Positions 36,070-45,901 of a stretch of 64,000 nt of DNA are shown here, piece after piece. This stretch comes from Legionella sp. PC997. Lineage in GTDB: Bacteria > Pseudomonadota > Gammaproteobacteria > Legionellales > Legionellaceae. The stretch spans positions 1,390,001 to 1,454,000 of the forward strand of contig NZ_CP059576.1 of assembly GCF_014109825.1 (NCBI RefSeq), given 5' to 3'. A model generated the notes under the pieces. That model did no database searches. It was not told the DNA's origin and saw only the letters and a list, made by a program, of their open reading frames with translations. Position 1 is the first letter of the stretch, and every line of letters begins with the position of its first letter. The position numbers were made by a program, and so were the translations under genes.

Positions 36070-36207
36070 TTCAATAATAAGTGCGAGTTTACGGTTCAAA
36101 AAAATTAAAAAATATCTTTTTTATTCTAAGCATTGAAACTGGCCAAAGTGATAGCCAATGGACTATAAATATCTATAGGGTTTCAATTTGTTGCGAAAGA
36201 GTTTTTT

Positions 36208-37302
36208 ATGGATAATGAAAAATGTAATATCCTGTATGTTGATGACGAAGCGCATAATCTTACCGCATTTGTCGCGACATTTCGCCGTCATTTTAATGTG
36301 TATACTGCTACTTCAGGACGGGAAGGTATGGATATTATGCGTCATAATAATATTCAGATTGTTATTACGGACCAAAGAATGCCCGAAATGACCGGCGTTC
36401 AATTTTTAGAGTCCATTATTCCTGAGTATCCTCATACAATTCGCATGATTTTAACGGGTTTTACTGATGTTGAAGCAATTATTAAAGCCATCAATACGGG
36501 ACGAGTTTTTCGTTATATAACTAAGCCATGGGATCCTGTTGATTTAAAGATCAATATCGATACAGGTTTAAAGATGTTAAATCTTGAAAAAGAGCGTTTG
36601 TCTTTGGTTGAAAAACTGAACCAAGAAGTATTATATCAAAAACGAATTATGGAGTTATTTCAAAAATACGTGCCTAAAAATATAGTCGATGAAATTTTAA
36701 ATTCTCAGGGAGAAGAATCTCTGATCCGCGGTGAATATCGTATAGTTTCAGCCATGTTTGCAGACATACGCCAATTTACTTCTATATCAGATAAATTAGG
36801 GCCAGTTAAATCTGTGGAACTACTCAATGCTTTTTTTGAATTAATGACGCATAAAATTCGCGATCATCATGGCAGCGTAAATAAATTAATTGGTGACGGA
36901 ATATTGGCTTTATTCGGTGCACCTGTTTCGCATATTGATAATCAATTAAATGCTGTACTTTCCGGGTTAGCAATGATTGACGCACTGGGTGAATTTAATG
37001 AAAAATACCGTGATGCAATTGGCCAAGAAATTGCTATAGGAATTGGCATTAATACAGGAGAGGTAATCGCAGGGAATGTAGGCACTAGTGAACATATGGA
37101 ATATACAGTTATTGGCGACACGGTCAATACAGCATCGCGAATAGAAGAGCTTACCAAAAATAAACCTAATACTTTATTGATTAGTGAAAGTACCTATAGA
37201 CCTATTGCTAATGAAATTTTGGTTGAAGAATTAGGGCCCCAAGTAATCCGAGGCAAACTAGAAAAAGTCAAACTTTACAGAGTACTTGGAAAGAAAAAAT
37301 GA
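36208..37302 (+). CDS. Response regulator with class III adenylate/guanylate cyclase output
   Basis: 364 residues. A receiver domain (about 6-122) has acidic Asp12/Asp13, phosphorylation site Asp55 in ITDQRMP and a late KPW. A coiled linker (about 125-150) leads to a cyclase homology domain (about 175-355) with metal-binding Asp186 (FADIRQFT) and Asp230 (IGDGILALFG), plus YTVIGDTVNTASRIEELTK. Predicted to make cAMP in response to phosphorylation. Its 3' end overlaps by 4 bases with the histidine kinase gene, the likely phosphodonor. Confidence 0.93.
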   Translation: MDNEKCNILYVDDEAHNLTAFVATFRRHFNVYTATSGREGMDIMRHNNIQIVITDQRMPEMTGVQFLESIIPEYPHTIRMILTGFTDVEAIIKAINTGRVFRYITKPWDPVDLKINIDTGLKMLNLEKERLSLVEKLNQEVLYQKRIMELFQKYVPKNIVDEILNSQGEESLIRGEYRIVSAMFADIRQFTSISDKLGPVKSVELLNAFFELMTHKIRDHHGSVNKLIGDGILALFGAPVSHIDNQLNAVLSGLAMIDALGEFNEKYRDAIGQEIAIGIGINTGEVIAGNVGTSEHMEYTVIGDTVNTASRIEELTKNKPNTLLISESTYRPIANEILVEELGPQVIRGKLEKVKLYRVLGKKK

Positions 37303-39092
37303 ACTGGGACTCTCTAAAAACATGGCAATTCTGGTACCAAAACCTAATTATAGTTTTGCTTTATACCATAGGAGGGGTAATAAGTAATATTTGGATGGTC
37401 CCTAATACCTTAGTTACCCCTCTTTGGCTTCCATCAGGTGCCGCATTGGCTATGGTGCTGTGGTGCGGAAAGAATGTTTTCTTCGGAATCGTTATTTCTG
37501 AAATAATAGTCACTGGGACATTAGGTAATCTGATTTCTTGGCAAAATTGGATTGCATCCACCTTGATTGGAATTGGAGCGGGACTACAAGCAATTTGGGG
37601 GGCTCAATTTATTCAACACTATACTCGCACCAAAACACCATTCTATACAGTCAGAGATGTTTTAATTTTTACATTCGGAGGTGATTTTCTTATATCTCTT
37701 ACGAGTTGCACTATAGGTATTACATCGCTCGTGTTATTTGATTTAATTAAACCTGATTTTATGATTAACAATTGGTTTATTTGGTGGATAGGGGATGTGG
37801 TAGGCATTATCGTTATAACCCCTCTTATTATGACTTGGTATCATAGTAAACCTACGTTCAATTTGAAGCAATTTCTTGAATATACTTGCTTAATCACCCT
37901 ATTATGTGGCGCAATTAGCATGATCTATATGCTGCATTATCCTCTAGCTTATATTTTACTACCCTTTTGTGTATGGTCAGCCGTGCGTTTTAGTCTTCGA
38001 TTGGCAGTCATTACTGCATTTTTAATCTCAATTTCGGTACTCTGGCTGGAGATCCACGGTTATCAAGAATTTAATTTCATGAACATTTCAACCAGTTTAA
38101 TATTTTTACAGGCTTTTGTTGCAGTCATTTTTTTTACTACACTAATCTTGTCTGCAGTAATTAACGAACGAAAAAAAGCGCAAGAAGAATTACTGCAAGC
38201 AAATATCAAGCTCGAATCCCGGGTGGAACAACGTACACGGGATCTTAATAAAAAGAATATGCAACTCAATAAGACATTAGAAACGTTAAAACAGGCTGAG
38301 ACTCAATTAATTCAAGCAGAAAAAATGTCTTCTTTAGGAGTATTAACCGCAGGAATCGCGCATGAAATTAACAATCCAGTTAATTTTATCTCTGCCAATA
38401 TTGGCCCATTAAAAAATGATATTGACGATATTATGAAGCTGTTAAATAAGTACGAGGAAATTAACCCTGAAATACCAATAAAAGAAAAACTGCTCGAAAT
38501 TACAAAATACAGCAAAGAAATAGACTTGGCTCTTACGCTCCAAGAAACGCATAATTTACTTGATGGTATTGAAGAGGGTGCAAGACGCACCGCGAGTATT
38601 GTAAAAGATTTACGTACTTTTTCGCGGCTTGATGAGGGGGATCTGAAAAAAACCAATATCCATGAGAATATCGATTCCACCTTAACTTTATTACACAATC
38701 AATTTCGTGATCGAATTATCATTAATAAAAACTATGGGGATATTCCTGAGATCGAATGTTTTCCGGGAAAAATCAATCAAGTATTTATGAATATTCTCAC
38801 CAATGCAGCACATGCAATTCCTGAACAGGGAGAAATTACTATTACAACCTCTAAGAAAAAGAATCATATTTTAATTAGTATCCGTGATACAGGTGTAGGT
38901 ATGACTAAAGAGACAATGGCTAAGATTTTTGAGCCCTTTTTTACCACCAAACCCGTTGGAAAAGGGACTGGTTTAGGTTTGTCTATTTCTTATAGTATTA
39001 TTCACGAACATCACGGAACCATTTCAATAAAGAGTGTTTTAGGAAAAGGAAGTGAATTTAAAATCACTCTGCCTATTAAATACATCAAATAA
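37299..39092 (+). CDS. MASE1-domain sensor histidine kinase
   Basis: 597 residues. About eight N-terminal membrane helices form a MASE1-type sensory domain (PSGAALAMVLWCGKNVFFG is typical). A coiled linker follows, then the HisKA-like dimerisation region with phospho-His near residue 354 in GIAHEINNPVNF. The ATPase domain has the N-box NILTNAAHAI, G1 DTGVGM and G2 GKGTGLGLSI. The ATGA overlap with the preceding cyclase-response regulator indicates translational coupling and a cognate two-component pair controlling cyclic nucleotide synthesis. The MASE1 ligand is unknown. Confidence 0.93.
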   Translation: MNWDSLKTWQFWYQNLIIVLLYTIGGVISNIWMVPNTLVTPLWLPSGAALAMVLWCGKNVFFGIVISEIIVTGTLGNLISWQNWIASTLIGIGAGLQAIWGAQFIQHYTRTKTPFYTVRDVLIFTFGGDFLISLTSCTIGITSLVLFDLIKPDFMINNWFIWWIGDVVGIIVITPLIMTWYHSKPTFNLKQFLEYTCLITLLCGAISMIYMLHYPLAYILLPFCVWSAVRFSLRLAVITAFLISISVLWLEIHGYQEFNFMNISTSLIFLQAFVAVIFFTTLILSAVINERKKAQEELLQANIKLESRVEQRTRDLNKKNMQLNKTLETLKQAETQLIQAEKMSSLGVLTAGIAHEINNPVNFISANIGPLKNDIDDIMKLLNKYEEINPEIPIKEKLLEITKYSKEIDLALTLQETHNLLDGIEEGARRTASIVKDLRTFSRLDEGDLKKTNIHENIDSTLTLLHNQFRDRIIINKNYGDIPEIECFPGKINQVFMNILTNAAHAIPEQGEITITTSKKKNHILISIRDTGVGMTKETMAKIFEPFFTTKPVGKGTGLGLSISYSIIHEHHGTISIKSVLGKGSEFKITLPIKYIK

Positions 39093-39108
39093 CTGATCAC
39101 GTAGTAGA

Positions 39109-39157
39109 GGACCCAGAAAGCCCTTAAACTCACTTAACCTGGGTCCACTTCATTTTG
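39109..39157 (+). terminator. Terminator after the histidine kinase gene
   Basis: Stem GGACCCAG/CTGGGTCC with a 22-nt loop, 17 bases past the stop codon, followed by ACTTCATTTT. Confidence 0.55.
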
Positions 39158-39186
39158 CCTGCAAATTTTGCGCCTACTTCTATCAT

Positions 39187-41136
39187 CTACATTTTAGCCA
39201 TGGTTGAAACAAAATTCGGAATATTAGGTGAACCTATACCCACTGCATCATTCCAAAATTGATCTTCCGGTTCTAGGGTAAGTGAGGAATCCCATCCAAA
39301 AGTTTTGTTTTTAATAGTAAAAGCTGAAGCTGGAGGAGGGGTATCATGAATCGATGTAGATGGTGGTGGTGTGGCACCACTAATAATAAGAGCTGGAGGA
39401 ATAATAAGATTGATTGCTCTATTGGCGAGTAAAACATGATTCATTTGATACAAATAAGGTGCTGCCTGACCTATTGGTGTTTTTTTATTGAGTAAACTAC
39501 GAGCTTGATTTACTAAAATTAAAGTGGCGGAAAATAACGGACATGCCAAGCTGGTGCCTCCGTCCTGAATTTGTGCTCCATCGGCAATAATCAGTAGTCC
39601 GGTTTGTGGATCTCCAAGCATTGCAATATCAGGTAATGCGCGGCGATTTCCAAAGCTACTAATAACTCCATAACCACCTGCTGTGAAATTTCTAATGGAG
39701 TTCTGCCATTTAACTGGACCATAAAATTTGCTAATGCCTCCACCAGTTCCCCCATCATACACATAGCTCCCTTTGGATGCTTTCACTGAGCCCCATACGG
39801 TTTCAAATGCATAATTGTATTTTTTATCTACAAATAAGGCTGTCGCTCCAACTGCAGTGGCATAAGCAGAACTGGCGGGATAATTAACTTTCGGAGGAGA
39901 AGGCCAAGTTCCAGTACATTTTTTTTGGGTGCTGTAGGTAAAATCTCCACAATCTCCGGAAGAAAAATTCACACTGAGCCCTGCGGCAGCAGCTAATTTC
40001 AATGTTTGTTCGAGCGAAGTATCTAACGTTTCTTCAGCACCCCAACTATTAGAAATCACATACGCATTAGGAAAACCTGCAATGTTATTTTTATTCTTAA
40101 TCAGATTGTGGATTACCTCGATTAGTAGGGTCTTTTGATCTTTACCTAATACCAAAACTGTATTATTCCCAGGTGCTATTGTATGGGATGATTCAATATC
40201 CAGGAAGATTTCATGGCTCGAAGAGGTTGCATTAGGGCAATGTGTAAAGGGGGTGCCATCAGGATTAATTATCGCAAAATTCTTTAATGACCCTGTAGTC
40301 ACAAAAGGTTTTATTTTGTTTGCTTTAAAATATTGATTTGCATCTCTTAAAATCTGATCTGGCCTGTTCGTGCCGCAAGAATCAACAATGACCAGAGTCT
40401 GGCCTGTCCCATCGAGTTGTTTTCCATTAATACGAGGAATGTTCTTCAGGTTATAACTCTTTTGCAATTGTTCACCTGTAAAACCTTGTAATGAAATATC
40501 TGTGGGAATTGCAAATGGAGTAAAAGTATTCCAAATAAAATTTAAATCATGGACTTCATCCGTATTGTTCTTGATACTTTCTATATTCGAATGAAATTCA
40601 GGAATGGTACTAAGTCCCGTAATTTCGGCGATATATTGCGCAATCTCTGCATTTACTTTGGGCTTGTTTGCATTAGCATAAACGATTTTATTTTGATACT
40701 GATAAGAGTTCATTTGCACGTGAAGCGCTTGCGTAATTTGCGCTACTGAACCGGTGATATGAATACTATGATTAACAATGCTTGCTTGCATTCCTTGAGA
40801 TGAAAAAAATTGTTGTATTACTTCTTCTGCTTCTTTATTTGGCGCAAATTCTTGTTCATAAAGAGTATAAGTTAAAAACTGATGGTATCGGGTACTATTG
40901 GGGTCATAAATATCTTGCACAAGCTTGTCTAATTCTGTTTCATTTCGTATTTTTAATCTCACTATAAATGAAATATGTATATTAGAATCCAGAGTGCGAA
41001 TCAGAGTAGCCTGATTTAGTAAATTTAGTCCTGGGCTGGGTATGCTCGTTAAGCCAGTTGCTGGATTTGCATAGGGAGTGGTTGCCACAAAACCACATGA
41101 CAATAAAAGAAATACTACTTTTTTAAGTTTCAACAT
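39187..41136 (-). CDS. S53 family (sedolisin/kumamolisin) peptidase, exported
   Basis: 649 residues. Signal peptide 1-24, a pro-kumamolisin propeptide (about 50-190, YHQFLTYTLYEQEFAP is typical), and the catalytic domain (about 215-640). The Ser-Glu-Asp triad is readable in SSHEIFLDIESSHTIAPG (Glu and Asp) and QDGGTSLACPLFSA (Ser). A C-terminal Ca-binding turn is suggested by LEPEDQFWNDAVGIGSPN. These acid-active proteases are usually secreted. The strong RBS AGGGAG lies upstream. It is 16 bases downstream of a secreted BNR-repeat gene, so the two form an operon. Confidence 0.92.
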   Translation of the reverse strand: MLKLKKVVFLLLSCGFVATTPYANPATGLTSIPSPGLNLLNQATLIRTLDSNIHISFIVRLKIRNETELDKLVQDIYDPNSTRYHQFLTYTLYEQEFAPNKEAEEVIQQFFSSQGMQASIVNHSIHITGSVAQITQALHVQMNSYQYQNKIVYANANKPKVNAEIAQYIAEITGLSTIPEFHSNIESIKNNTDEVHDLNFIWNTFTPFAIPTDISLQGFTGEQLQKSYNLKNIPRINGKQLDGTGQTLVIVDSCGTNRPDQILRDANQYFKANKIKPFVTTGSLKNFAIINPDGTPFTHCPNATSSSHEIFLDIESSHTIAPGNNTVLVLGKDQKTLLIEVIHNLIKNKNNIAGFPNAYVISNSWGAEETLDTSLEQTLKLAAAAGLSVNFSSGDCGDFTYSTQKKCTGTWPSPPKVNYPASSAYATAVGATALFVDKKYNYAFETVWGSVKASKGSYVYDGGTGGGISKFYGPVKWQNSIRNFTAGGYGVISSFGNRRALPDIAMLGDPQTGLLIIADGAQIQDGGTSLACPLFSATLILVNQARSLLNKKTPIGQAAPYLYQMNHVLLANRAINLIIPPALIISGATPPPSTSIHDTPPPASAFTIKNKTFGWDSSLTLEPEDQFWNDAVGIGSPNIPNFVSTMAKM

Positions 41137-41152
41137 GAATTATCTCCCTATG

Positions 41153-42595
41153 TTATCCGAAAAAAAATAGACTAGTAATCGGGCTATATGTGATAAATCC
41201 CAAATCATCGCCAGTGGTTAAAGAAAATACATGACCATTTTGAGTTCCTGCATGGATTACAGTTGCATCTGCATTCACGAACAGGGTGTATGTTATCTGG
41301 GATAAAAAAGTCCATATCGGATTTGAATTAGTTAAGCTATTAGTAAAATAGGCATATTCAAAATTGATAGTACCAGGGGGTAAGGTACTATTCGATGAGG
41401 TTTGACGGGTATTAACATAAAGTTGGCTCTTGGTAGCAAAAACATTTTGGATAGGAACAGGGATACTTGGTTGTGGACCGTTGATTTTATTCCAAGTAGT
41501 TCCATTATTTAGTGTATAATAAACATTTCCATCATCGCTTCCTGCATAAATAGTAGAGGGAGTTAAAAAGATACTATTGAGCGCTCCTGTACCTGGATTG
41601 GTTGGGGTAGATACCCAAGTAATTCCTTTGTCATTTGAGTAGTAAACTTTCCCCTCTTGTGTTCCAACATAAATGTTTGCTGTTTTTGTAACCGAAACAC
41701 TATTTACAGCTGAAGTGCCAGGGGCGGTGGTAGCGCTCCAAAAAGTACCGTTGTTAGTCGAGTAGTACACTTTACCATCTCCACTTCCTACGTATAAGGT
41801 AGTGGGGGTTACGAATATCCCATTCACTGAATTATTCGAGGAGGGTATTTTGGGCGTAGGAGTCCAAGTCAAACCATTATTAATAGAAAAATAAACCGTA
41901 CCGCTAGCAGTCCCTGCATAAACTATACCAGCTCTTGTGAATGTAACCTCCACTGTATGATTGCTATCAATATTAAATAGCGTGAATGTGGATCCACCTT
42001 TTTGCGCCGTACCTCCGTCCAGTAACCATTGATCAACTTGGTAACCTGCATTTGGCGTTGCCGTAAAAGTCAAATTACTACCCGCGATGATAGTTTGGGG
42101 CTTATTAGGTTTAATTGTTCCCTGTGCACCCGCTGTTGGCGTAATTACATATTTTGTTACAGGAATTTGCGTAATATTTAAAATGTTAGCTGAAGCAGGT
42201 CGATAACACTCCAGTCCATTTCCTTGTTCACAAACAATAGGACCACCCTTAATATTGCCTGATAGTTTACTTCCATTCACCAACAAATTAAGTGTACAGG
42301 ATTGATGATAATTTAATTTAAATGGATTTGGGCAATTTCCCGTTGAAGTAACCTGGGTAATCCCCTCAATACGTTTCATAGATAAAGTGTGGGTTTTACG
42401 GGATTGATTGGTTATTGTATATTTAATTGTCGCGGATCCTATCGGGGTTATATAAATTTTGGGGGGATAATTGGGATCTGGTGTAAAAGTCCATACAGGT
42501 TTACTAGCATGGCTAAGTGTAAGGAATAGTATAGCAATCACACCGATACAAAGCTGAGGCAAAGTAGTTTTTAATATTTGCATCTTCAAATCCAT
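41153..42595 (-). CDS. Secreted BNR/Ycf48-like repeat protein
   Basis: 480 residues. Signal peptide about 1-30, an N-terminal beta domain with paired cysteines (NCPNPFKLNYHQSC, VCEQGNGLEC), a Big/flagellar-new-type module (about 150-225, AGSNLTFTATPNAGYQVDQW), then four tandem repeats of about 41 residues (about 228-390) with the pattern YVG-x-x-x-G-x-VYYS-x-NNG-x-x-W, which would form propeller blades. It sits upstream of the sedolisin gene by 16 bases on the same strand. It may bind the protease or its substrates. Confidence 0.75.
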   Translation of the reverse strand: MDLKMQILKTTLPQLCIGVIAILFLTLSHASKPVWTFTPDPNYPPKIYITPIGSATIKYTITNQSRKTHTLSMKRIEGITQVTSTGNCPNPFKLNYHQSCTLNLLVNGSKLSGNIKGGPIVCEQGNGLECYRPASANILNITQIPVTKYVITPTAGAQGTIKPNKPQTIIAGSNLTFTATPNAGYQVDQWLLDGGTAQKGGSTFTLFNIDSNHTVEVTFTRAGIVYAGTASGTVYFSINNGLTWTPTPKIPSSNNSVNGIFVTPTTLYVGSGDGKVYYSTNNGTFWSATTAPGTSAVNSVSVTKTANIYVGTQEGKVYYSNDKGITWVSTPTNPGTGALNSIFLTPSTIYAGSDDGNVYYTLNNGTTWNKINGPQPSIPVPIQNVFATKSQLYVNTRQTSSNSTLPPGTINFEYAYFTNSLTNSNPIWTFLSQITYTLFVNADATVIHAGTQNGHVFSLTTGDDLGFITYSPITSLFFFG

Positions 42596-42763
42596 TTTCG
42601 GATATTCATTTTAGTGTTTATCTTAAGTTGATTAATAATCCCAGATCAATAAAATTAGATATTTTTTCAAAGAGTTAAAAGATCATTCCACAAGACACGC
42701 TTATTCCACGTATATTTTGGTATTTAGAATAGAAATATCAGTCATCGAAAGAGAGATATAAGG

Positions 42764-43495
42764 CTAATCACCAAAGTACTTATTATAAATGGTTAAATAA
42801 GTGCCATCGGTTTCTATTTCTAATAAGGCTTTATTAATTTTATCAATTATAGGAGCATTTTTTCTCAATGCGATGATTCCATACCCGTTTCCTATCACAA
42901 TGGGTTTTCCCACGAGTTGGAAACCTTGCAGGGTATTATTCAACAGATATTTAGCAACATTTTCATTGACTAATGCGGCATCAATTTCATGATTGTTGAG
43001 GGCTTCTATTAATGAGGTGATTTTAGAATATGCTTTAATATTTTGTTTCGAAGTATAATTAGGTAATACATTATATTGGATGAATGTTGCTTGCAGTGCG
43101 CCAATTTTTTTGTTCTTAATATCGTTGATTGAATTGATATTCGAATTTTTTAATGACATAAATTGTCCATTACTTGTTATATAAGGCAGACTGAAAACAT
43201 AATTTGTTGGTTCAGTTGAAGGAAGAGGGCTGGGTAAAAAAGTTATGTCAATAAACCCTGTATTCAGATCTCTAAATTGGGAATCCAAATCTGTGGGTTT
43301 GTAGATACAGGTCGTAGCAATGCGTTTGCATATTTCATCCATAAGGTCGACGCTAAAACCAAAATAATGATTGTCAATGTCGGTCGATGAAAAAGGTGGT
43401 GCAAATTTCAAAACTCCAACAGTAAGCGGGCTACTATAAGCAAAGAAAGAACTTGCTAATAGGATTATATAAACAAGTTGCTTAATAAGCTTCAT
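42764..43495 (-). CDS. Periplasmic solute-binding protein, amino-acid type (SBP3)
   Basis: 243 residues. Signal peptide 1-20 and a two-lobe bacterial extracellular solute-binding family 3 fold: LTVGVLKFAPPFSS, FGFSVDLMDEICKRI and FRDLNTGFIDITFLPSP. No permease or ATPase is adjacent. It follows the cytochrome c gene by 91 bases on the same strand. The ligand is probably an amino acid but cannot be read. Confidence 0.85.
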   Translation of the reverse strand: MKLIKQLVYIILLASSFFAYSSPLTVGVLKFAPPFSSTDIDNHYFGFSVDLMDEICKRIATTCIYKPTDLDSQFRDLNTGFIDITFLPSPLPSTEPTNYVFSLPYITSNGQFMSLKNSNINSINDIKNKKIGALQATFIQYNVLPNYTSKQNIKAYSKITSLIEALNNHEIDAALVNENVAKYLLNNTLQGFQLVGKPIVIGNGYGIIALRKNAPIIDKINKALLEIETDGTYLTIYNKYFGD

Positions 43496-43586
43496 GTTGT
43501 ATATCCGTATTTTATATAGTTAAACTCTAGGATGATAGAAAAGGGTTGTCAATGCAGTCACTGAATGCCAGCATTTTTTTGAAGGG

Positions 43587-44429
43587 TTAACATTGTTTTT
43601 GGGTCTTCATATAAGCGAAAAATTTAATTAAATCATTCAAGTCTTTATCGGATAGAGATTGTCTATCAGAACCAGTCATTCGGCCCTGTGGAAGAGAACG
43701 CACTGATTTGGGATCCCGAATAAATTTTTTCAATTGAGTCATGTTAGGATAATAATTCAAAGGATTTTTAGGACAATTCAAGTCCGGACCGATATCGCTT
43801 TTTCCGATATGATTTATGGTATGACACCCCTCACAATGACTAATAAAAATTTTGTACCCATTAGCAATCGATGTATTTTTTGTTTTGGGAGGGGAGAGCA
43901 CATGGTGGTAATTAAGTTCTCGAGTAATTTTTATCGCAACAACACTCCATGCCCAAAATTCTGGAGATATATACGAACGCTCTGGATAAAGCCAAATTAT
44001 CTCATAAGGTCCTGCTGTAAGCCCGGTGTGATTTTCAATTATTGACCAGTTTGATGAGGGTTCTATGGCCAACATTGCTATGGATGCATTTTTACTACAG
44101 TCCATAACTTTACCTGCAGGCACATAGACATGGAAATTATCTTTCGCTATGAATTCAATGATATCTTGTTTTTTTATGTGAAAGGGAGCAAGCAACTTGC
44201 ATAAAGGGATGGCTTTATGGTGCATGACTTTATCAGGATAAGCGCGGTCATTATTAATTGTTACTTGGGTTAGATTTGGATGGGATAGCAATTCAGTTCG
44301 AGTCAGGGTAAGTGATTTATTCGGAGTAGTGATATGAAGCGTGCTGGATGATGAAGCGTTCGCGCTGGAAGCAGTTACATCTATAAGCCAGAGACCTATC
44401 AATAAAAAAAAATATTTCAATCCGTTCAC
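43587..44429 (-). CDS. Exported cytochrome c family protein with N-terminal ligand-binding-like domain
   Basis: 280 residues from a GTG at 44429, five bases after AGGAG. A start five codons earlier has no RBS. Signal peptide about 1-25. The region 30-180 resembles a molybdopterin-oxidoreductase-like beta domain (SLTLTRTELLSHPNLTQVTI), although the cofactor-binding residues are not evident. The C-terminal class I cytochrome has haem motif CEGCH near residue 200 and a distal Met in GRMTGSD. A periplasmic electron carrier is likely. It is upstream of the SBP3 gene. Partners unknown. Confidence 0.72.
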   Translation of the reverse strand: MNGLKYFFLLIGLWLIDVTASSANASSSSTLHITTPNKSLTLTRTELLSHPNLTQVTINNDRAYPDKVMHHKAIPLCKLLAPFHIKKQDIIEFIAKDNFHVYVPAGKVMDCSKNASIAMLAIEPSSNWSIIENHTGLTAGPYEIIWLYPERSYISPEFWAWSVVAIKITRELNYHHVLSPPKTKNTSIANGYKIFISHCEGCHTINHIGKSDIGPDLNCPKNPLNYYPNMTQLKKFIRDPKSVRSLPQGRMTGSDRQSLSDKDLNDLIKFFAYMKTQKQC

Positions 44430-44681
44430 TTTAACTCCTGGCATTTATCGATGTGTGATCTGAACAGCCAAATTATATTACATTGATGTGGGAATTTTTC
44501 CAGGGAAAAAATAAACCTACTTGTTTCTACGGATTTTTAACATGACAGCTGAAGGATAAATGGAGCTCGAAAATAAAATCTTGACTTTTTGCCTGCATAC
44601 TCATCATAGTGCAGAGCTAAAACCGGTGATACGTAAAAAACCTCCATTTGACATAAATATATTCTTAACAAGGAGTATGAA

Positions 44682-45752
44682 ATGGGCTACAAATTTTGTT
44701 TAAGCGTTGCCTTACTACTGAGTCTACCATCGTTATTATTTGCAGATGATACCCTAATTTTTGCAGTGGACATCATTCGGCATGGGGATAGGACTCCGAT
44801 TGTCCCACTTTCAGTTGTAAATTATCAATGGCAAGAGGGTCCGGGGCAGCTTACAGCAGAAGGCATGCAACAAGAATATAAAATGGGTATCCAGTTCCGT
44901 AAAAAATATATTGAGCAAAACCATCTACTGCCTGAGTGCTACGAGCATGGAACAATGTATGTGCGCTCTACTGATTATGAACGAACATTGATGAGCGCAC
45001 AGTCATTATTAATGGGATTGTACCCGCCAGGGACAGGACCAAATACAACGGAATCTTCTCTTCCAGCTTTGCCTTATGCATTTCAACCCATTCCTGTTTT
45101 TAGTGCTCCCTCTAAATATGATGAAGTGATCATCCAGCAAGTAAGTGCCGTGGAACGAGCAAAATTAATGGAACAATATGTGTACTCTACGAGAGAATGG
45201 CAACAAAAAAATAATGAGCTCAAAGATAAATATCCCCTTTGGAGTGCTCTGACAGGGGTTCAAATTAAAAATCTGGCTAATCTTGAATTATTAGGCGATG
45301 CTTTATACATTCATCAACTCCATAATGCACCGATGCCCGTTGGTTTGAGTAGTCAAGATATAGAAACAATCATTAATGCCAGTAACTGGGCTTTTATGGC
45401 ACAAGAAAAACCTCAAGCAGTAGCAGCTGCTTACAGTTTAAAACTCATGACAAATATTGCCAATTTTCTTAATAGTGGTAGCCAGAAAAAATCCAAGCTT
45501 AAATACGTTTTGTTATCTGCACACGATACGACTATTGCAAGTGCATTAAGTTTTTTGGGATCTCCTTTGCAAACCGCACCGCCGTATGCTTCAAATCTTA
45601 ATTTCTCACTTTATGAACATGATGCAAATTATTACCTTGTAAAAATCACTTATAACGGTAATCCAGTTGCAATTCCTGCTTGTGGTGGAACTACTTGTGC
45701 GTTGCAGCAATTTATAAAATTGGTGAATGACTCCAAGAATTATTCAATTTGA
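44682..45752 (+). CDS. map: Histidine acid phosphatase, Map-like
   Basis: 356 residues. Signal peptide 1-21 and the histidine acid phosphatase core: RHGDRTP near residue 34 (phosphohistidine) and late SAHDTTI (proton donor Asp). The stretches YQWQEGPGQLTAEGMQQE and YVRSTDYERTLMSAQSLLMGLYPPGTGPNT recall the tartrate-sensitive, type II secreted major acid phosphatase of L. pneumophila. Strong RBS AAGGAG. Single gene. This is one of the best genus markers in the window. Confidence 0.92.
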   Translation: MGYKFCLSVALLLSLPSLLFADDTLIFAVDIIRHGDRTPIVPLSVVNYQWQEGPGQLTAEGMQQEYKMGIQFRKKYIEQNHLLPECYEHGTMYVRSTDYERTLMSAQSLLMGLYPPGTGPNTTESSLPALPYAFQPIPVFSAPSKYDEVIIQQVSAVERAKLMEQYVYSTREWQQKNNELKDKYPLWSALTGVQIKNLANLELLGDALYIHQLHNAPMPVGLSSQDIETIINASNWAFMAQEKPQAVAAAYSLKLMTNIANFLNSGSQKKSKLKYVLLSAHDTTIASALSFLGSPLQTAPPYASNLNFSLYEHDANYYLVKITYNGNPVAIPACGGTTCALQQFIKLVNDSKNYSI

Positions 45753-45901
45753 GATTCTTTTCTCCCACGCAAAGCGAAAACTTAGGTGGATAAGTGTCTT
45801 AACCAAACTATTTATTCCACAAAACTTAAAAGGGGAAGCTAGAAATAAAAAGTTTAATTAATTATTCTCTCAATTAAATAAACATTCTAATTTAAAAAAT
45901 A

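Noticed and set aside
38312..38698. 128-residue frame antisense to the histidine kinase
   Set aside because: Shadow of the conserved HisKA/ATPase coding region.
43734..44045. 103-residue frame antisense to the cytochrome c gene
   Set aside because: The haem motif is on the minus strand. This frame has no features.
45753..45901. A bufferin precursor directly upstream of the DUF692 gene
   Set aside because: The 149-base gap has no cysteine-containing frame. The precursor is at 48808 on the other strand.
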